From: Comamonadaceae bacterium
GTDB lineage: Bacteria; Pseudomonadota; Gammaproteobacteria; Burkholderiales; Burkholderiaceae_C
Length of the DNA stretch: 40,995 nt
Assembly: GCA_021298995.1 (NCBI GenBank)
Contig: JAJTGB010000036.1
Coordinates: 1-40,995, forward strand
Direction: 5' to 3'
The position numbers and the translations under genes were made by a program. Every line of letters starts with the position of its first letter. Positions within the stretch are counted from its first letter, which is position 1. The notes beneath the pieces were generated by a model. That model ran no database searches. It was not told where the DNA came from and saw nothing but the letters and a program-made list of their open reading frames with translations. Positions 37,789 to 40,995 of the stretch are shown here, piece by piece.

Positions 37789-39816
37789 GTGGCCATTCCT
37801 CAGTCTTTTATTCAAGAACTTCTCTCCCGCGTAGATGTGGTGGAGGTTGTGGGCCGCTATGTCCAATTGAAAAAAGGTGGCGCCAACTTGATGGGGCTTT
37901 GCCCCTTTCACGGCGAAAAATCACCCAGCTTTACAGTCAGCCCTACCAAGCAGTTTTTCCACTGTTTTGGATGCGGAAAAAATGGCAACGCGCTTGGTTT
38001 TCTGATGGACCATGCAGGCATGACCTTCATTGAAGCCGTGAAAGATTTGGCACAACAAACGGGTATGACGGTCCCCGAAGACGATCTCTCACCTCAAGAC
38101 AAAGCAAAAGCGATCGCTCAAAAACAAAAGCAAAGCACTTTGAGCGACATGTTGGAAAAAGCGGCCAGCGCTTATCAACAACAACTCAGAATTGCGCCCA
38201 AGGCAGTTGCTTACTTGAAGGGGCGCGGCTTGTCGGGGCAAATTGCAAAACGATTTGGCTTGGGTTATTCACCTGAAGGCTGGCGCAGTTTGGCCAGCGT
38301 CTTTCCCGACTACGACGACCCACTTTTGGCTGAAAGTGGTTTGGTCATTGTCAATGAAGAAGATGGCAAACGATACGATCGTTTCAGAGATCGGGTGATG
38401 TTTCCAATTCGAAACATCAAGGGTGAGTGCATAGGTTTTGGAGGGCGTGTGATGGGGGACGGTACCCCCAAATATTTGAACTCTCCTGAGACGCCCGTCT
38501 TTCACAAAGGACGCGAGCTTTATGGTTTGTTTGAAGCGCGCGACAGCATTCACAGCACAGGCTATGTGCTGGTCACTGAAGGCTACATGGATGTCGTGGC
38601 TTTGGCGCAATGGGGTTTTCCCAATGCAGTCGCAACGCTTGGCACCGCTTGTACGCCAGACCATGTTCAAAAACTGTTCCGTTTTACAGATTCCGTCGTC
38701 TTTGGTTTTGACGGTGACGCAGCTGGCCGCAGGGCCGCTCGAAAAGCCCTAGACGGCGCTTTAACCTATGCAACCGATGTGCGAAGCATTAAATTTTTGT
38801 TCTTGCCGCAAGAACATGACCCCGACAGTTTTATCAGAGAAAAAGGCTCAGAGGCGTTTTCGCTTGCAGTTACCAATGCCACGCCTCTGTCTAAGTTTTT
38901 AATTGAAGTCGCCTCCGAAGGATGTGATTTGAATTCAGCAGAAGGAAGAGCCCATCTTTCAAGCAATGCCAGCCCCCTTTGGCGCGCTCTTCCAGATGGT
39001 GCTTTAAAGCGTCAGCTTCTTTCGGAATTGGCGCAAATGATTCAGCTTGACGCTTCAGAGCTGGCGGGACTTTGGCTTCAACAGGCAGAAGCTGCTGCAA
39101 CGCGCAGTAGCACGCGAGGTGCGGCGTCAGGGCAGCCCAACGGTTTGGCGGCAGTGCCATCCATGGGCAGCCAAGGATCCCATTCAGCGTTTGATCCTGA
39201 GGGAATGCCCTCGCCCTTTGAACAACCCAAAAGCCAGGGGTATCAAAAATCATCACGTGCTCGCCCTGATGGCAAAACTTGGCAGAAAGATTCCAACGGC
39301 AAATGGCGACTGGTCAGCCGGACAGATGCCCTTCAAGCATCCGATCTTGGACCCAGAGTCCAGCCTGCAAGCCGAGCAGACCATGCAGTCAGGCTGATTC
39401 TCAGCAACATGGCCCTGTGGGATGGTTTGTCTGCCGAAGATCACTCACTTCTGTCCCATTTACCTGGCCAGCATGGCGACATCATGCGGTGGATTGAAAG
39501 TCAATTTCTGGATCATGGCCCCTTGGCTTGGGGAACTTTAAAAGCTGAATTGCAACATTTAAGTTTTTCCAGCTTGGCTGACAAGCTCATGGGCTCCCAT
39601 GCGCCTAGCCAACCCGAAGGACACATCGACATGGAGCCTGGAGAGGCTCACAAAGAACTGCGACTGCTGCTCAACCTGATGCTGATCGATCAGCTCAAAG
39701 AGCAGGAAACTGTCGCCCTGCAAAATGCTGAAAGTTCGCAAAGCCCCGAGGCTTTTCAAAAATGGCGAGAGATACACCAACGGCGCCGAAACCTCATGAG
39801 CGCTGAAATTTTGTAG
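37789..39816 (+). CDS. dnaG: DNA primase
   Basis: IPQSFIQELLSRVDVVEVVGRYVQLKKGGANLMGLCPFHGEKSPSFTVSPTKQFFHCFGCGKNGNALGF; TOPRIM VLVTEGYMDVVALAQWGFPNAVATLGTACT. GTG start at 37789 favoured over 37771. Confidence 0.97.
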   Translation: MAIPQSFIQELLSRVDVVEVVGRYVQLKKGGANLMGLCPFHGEKSPSFTVSPTKQFFHCFGCGKNGNALGFLMDHAGMTFIEAVKDLAQQTGMTVPEDDLSPQDKAKAIAQKQKQSTLSDMLEKAASAYQQQLRIAPKAVAYLKGRGLSGQIAKRFGLGYSPEGWRSLASVFPDYDDPLLAESGLVIVNEEDGKRYDRFRDRVMFPIRNIKGECIGFGGRVMGDGTPKYLNSPETPVFHKGRELYGLFEARDSIHSTGYVLVTEGYMDVVALAQWGFPNAVATLGTACTPDHVQKLFRFTDSVVFGFDGDAAGRRAARKALDGALTYATDVRSIKFLFLPQEHDPDSFIREKGSEAFSLAVTNATPLSKFLIEVASEGCDLNSAEGRAHLSSNASPLWRALPDGALKRQLLSELAQMIQLDASELAGLWLQQAEAAATRSSTRGAASGQPNGLAAVPSMGSQGSHSAFDPEGMPSPFEQPKSQGYQKSSRARPDGKTWQKDSNGKWRLVSRTDALQASDLGPRVQPASRADHAVRLILSNMALWDGLSAEDHSLLSHLPGQHGDIMRWIESQFLDHGPLAWGTLKAELQHLSFSSLADKLMGSHAPSQPEGHIDMEPGEAHKELRLLLNLMLIDQLKEQETVALQNAESSQSPEAFQKWREIHQRRRNLMSAEIL

Positions 39817-39836
39817 GTTTTTTCCCCTTGTTTGGG

Positions 39837-39842
39837 TATAAT
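39837..39842 (+). promoter_or_regulatory. consensus -10 (TATAAT) of a candidate rpoD promoter
   Basis: TATAAT 21 bp after the dnaG stop; weak -35. Confidence 0.5.
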
Positions 39843-39961
39843 CCTTTTTTCAGGCAAGAGCGACAGCAGCACCTCCGGACCCGGCCAACGCCACAGCGCA
39901 CCTCCCTCCCTGGGACGGCCCCATTACCGCAAGGACTGCATTCCAAATGTTCGCCCATCCA

Positions 39962-40017
39962 TCTTGCCTATTTGGTCTTGGCTATTTAGTCTTGCCAATA
40001 AGATCTTGCAAATTTAG
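39962..40017 (+). repeat. 4 x 14-bp imperfect tandem repeat in the rpoD leader
   Basis: TCTTGCCTATTTGG / TCTTGGCTATTTAG / TCTTGCCAATAAGA / TCTTGCAAATTTAG. Confidence 0.85.
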
Positions 40018-40113
40018 CCACCTGCCCTCAGGTGCTTATTTGCTTTTCCTCTCGCGCCAGAAGTTTGTGGCGCAGCGTTTGTTTCCATTCAGTTTGAAGT
40101 ATTGAGGTCCATC

Positions 40114-40995
40114 ATGCCCGCTCAAAAGCCGAAGAAGCCCGTTAAAGCACAAGCCAAGTCTGTCGCAAGCAAAGTTACCAAATCCGTTGCCAAACCAGCC
40201 GCCAAATCGGCTGCCAAACCTGTGGCAAAACCTGCCCTAAAAGCAACGACCAAAACAAGTCCGGTCAAAGCCAAAGCACCTGCGAAGGCTCCTGCCAAAA
40301 AGCCTGCCAAGCCAACTGCCAAAGCAGTGGCAAAACCAGTCGCTAAATCAGCCGCAAAGCCTGCTGCCAAAGCTGCCTCACCGGCCAAGAAAGTTAGTTC
40401 AGTGCCCTTATCCAAAAAAACAATGGCCTCTAAAGCACCATCGAAGGTGCCAGCCAAGACTGTCAAGCCAGAAGTCAAAAAAGCCAGTCACAAAATTGCT
40501 GCCAAACCTATCGCCAAGCCGGCCCCTAAACCTGTTGTTAAAGCTGCCGCCAAACCTGCTGTTAAACCTACAGCCAAAGTTGCAACAAAGCCTGATGTCA
40601 AGCCAGCTGTCAAAGCTGCTGACAAAAAAGCTGTCACACCAGCGGTCAAAATACCTGCGGCCAAGCCCGGCAAAACAACGGCACCCGAACCAGCAGCCCA
40701 AACTGCAGGTGCCAAGCGTGGCCGAAAGCCGAAAGCAGATGCGGCACCCCTTCACGATGACATGAGTGACATTGAGGACGACTTGGCGGGTGAGCCCATT
40801 GCAGAGTCCACTGAAAAGGTCAAACCGCTTCGCATGAAGATCAGCAAGGCCAAAGAACGCGCCTTGATGAAAGAGTTTGGTTTAGACGAAACAGTCTTGT
40901 CGGAAGAAGACATGGCCAAGCGCCGTCAACGCCTCAAGGCTTTGATCAAGTTGGGCAAAACACGTGGCTATCTCACACACGGTGAAATTTCCGAC
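40114..40995 (+). CDS. rpoD: RNA polymerase sigma factor RpoD, partial, with long Lys/Ala/Pro-rich N-terminal extension
   Basis: MPAQKPKKPVKAQAKSVASKVTKSVAKPAAKSAAKP...EKVKPLRMKISKAKERALMKEFGLDETVLSEEDMAKRRQRLKALIKLGKTRGYLTHGEISD; follows dnaG. Absent from the ORF track because it runs off the window. Confidence 0.93.
   Translation, partial: MPAQKPKKPVKAQAKSVASKVTKSVAKPAAKSAAKPVAKPALKATTKTSPVKAKAPAKAPAKKPAKPTAKAVAKPVAKSAAKPAAKAASPAKKVSSVPLSKKTMASKAPSKVPAKTVKPEVKKASHKIAAKPIAKPAPKPVVKAAAKPAVKPTAKVATKPDVKPAVKAADKKAVTPAVKIPAAKPGKTTAPEPAAQTAGAKRGRKPKADAAPLHDDMSDIEDDLAGEPIAESTEKVKPLRMKISKAKERALMKEFGLDETVLSEEDMAKRRQRLKALIKLGKTRGYLTHGEISD

Noticed and set aside
39832-40017. 61-aa ORF in the dnaG-rpoD spacer
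   Set aside because: Starts at a TTG upstream of and overlapping the TATAAT box, so it would not be on that transcript; ends in the 14-bp repeats; no protein-like features.
39962-40017. CRISPR-like array
   Set aside because: 14-bp units are contiguous with no spacers and are imperfect; a simple tandem repeat fits better.

Overview
Chromosomal window from a betaproteobacterium, most likely Burkholderiales/Comamonadaceae (Limnohabitans/Rhodoferax-like; inferred from gene content and synteny, not from a search). It is mostly core genome: ilvB/I (partial), an ECF-sigma/DUF3619/DUF3106/RDD cluster, dgkA, a LOG-family gene, glnB, nadE, a FemAB/GNAT-like gene, ppa/hppA, moaA-mobA-moeA, an RND efflux pair, rnhA/methyltransferase/gloB/mltD, an orphan NMT1-like SBP, recR-ybaB-dnaX, the 4.5S SRP RNA, a BaiN-like flavoprotein, trxA-rho, rpmE2, a membrane protein, MATE, ABM, MarR/FAH/TRAP, Nudix, and dnaG-rpoD (partial). 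I see no CRISPR array, prophage, IS element or tRNA. Points worth a second look: (1) the hppA 5' leader has interlocking complementary segments, including an anti-SD mimic and an SD-sequestering hairpin; (2) the rpoD leader has four 14-bp tandem repeats and a terminator-like hairpin; (3) dnaX is split by an apparent internal deletion plus frameshift, lacks its conserved N-terminal block, and has an A9 slippery run; (4) trxA carries a perfect 76-bp tandem duplication that changes its C-terminus; (5) moeA seems to lack a conserved N-terminal segment; (6) the sigma/DUF3619/DUF3106/RDD cluster looks like an uncharacterised envelope-signalling module. Items 3-5 could be assembly errors and need read-level checks.
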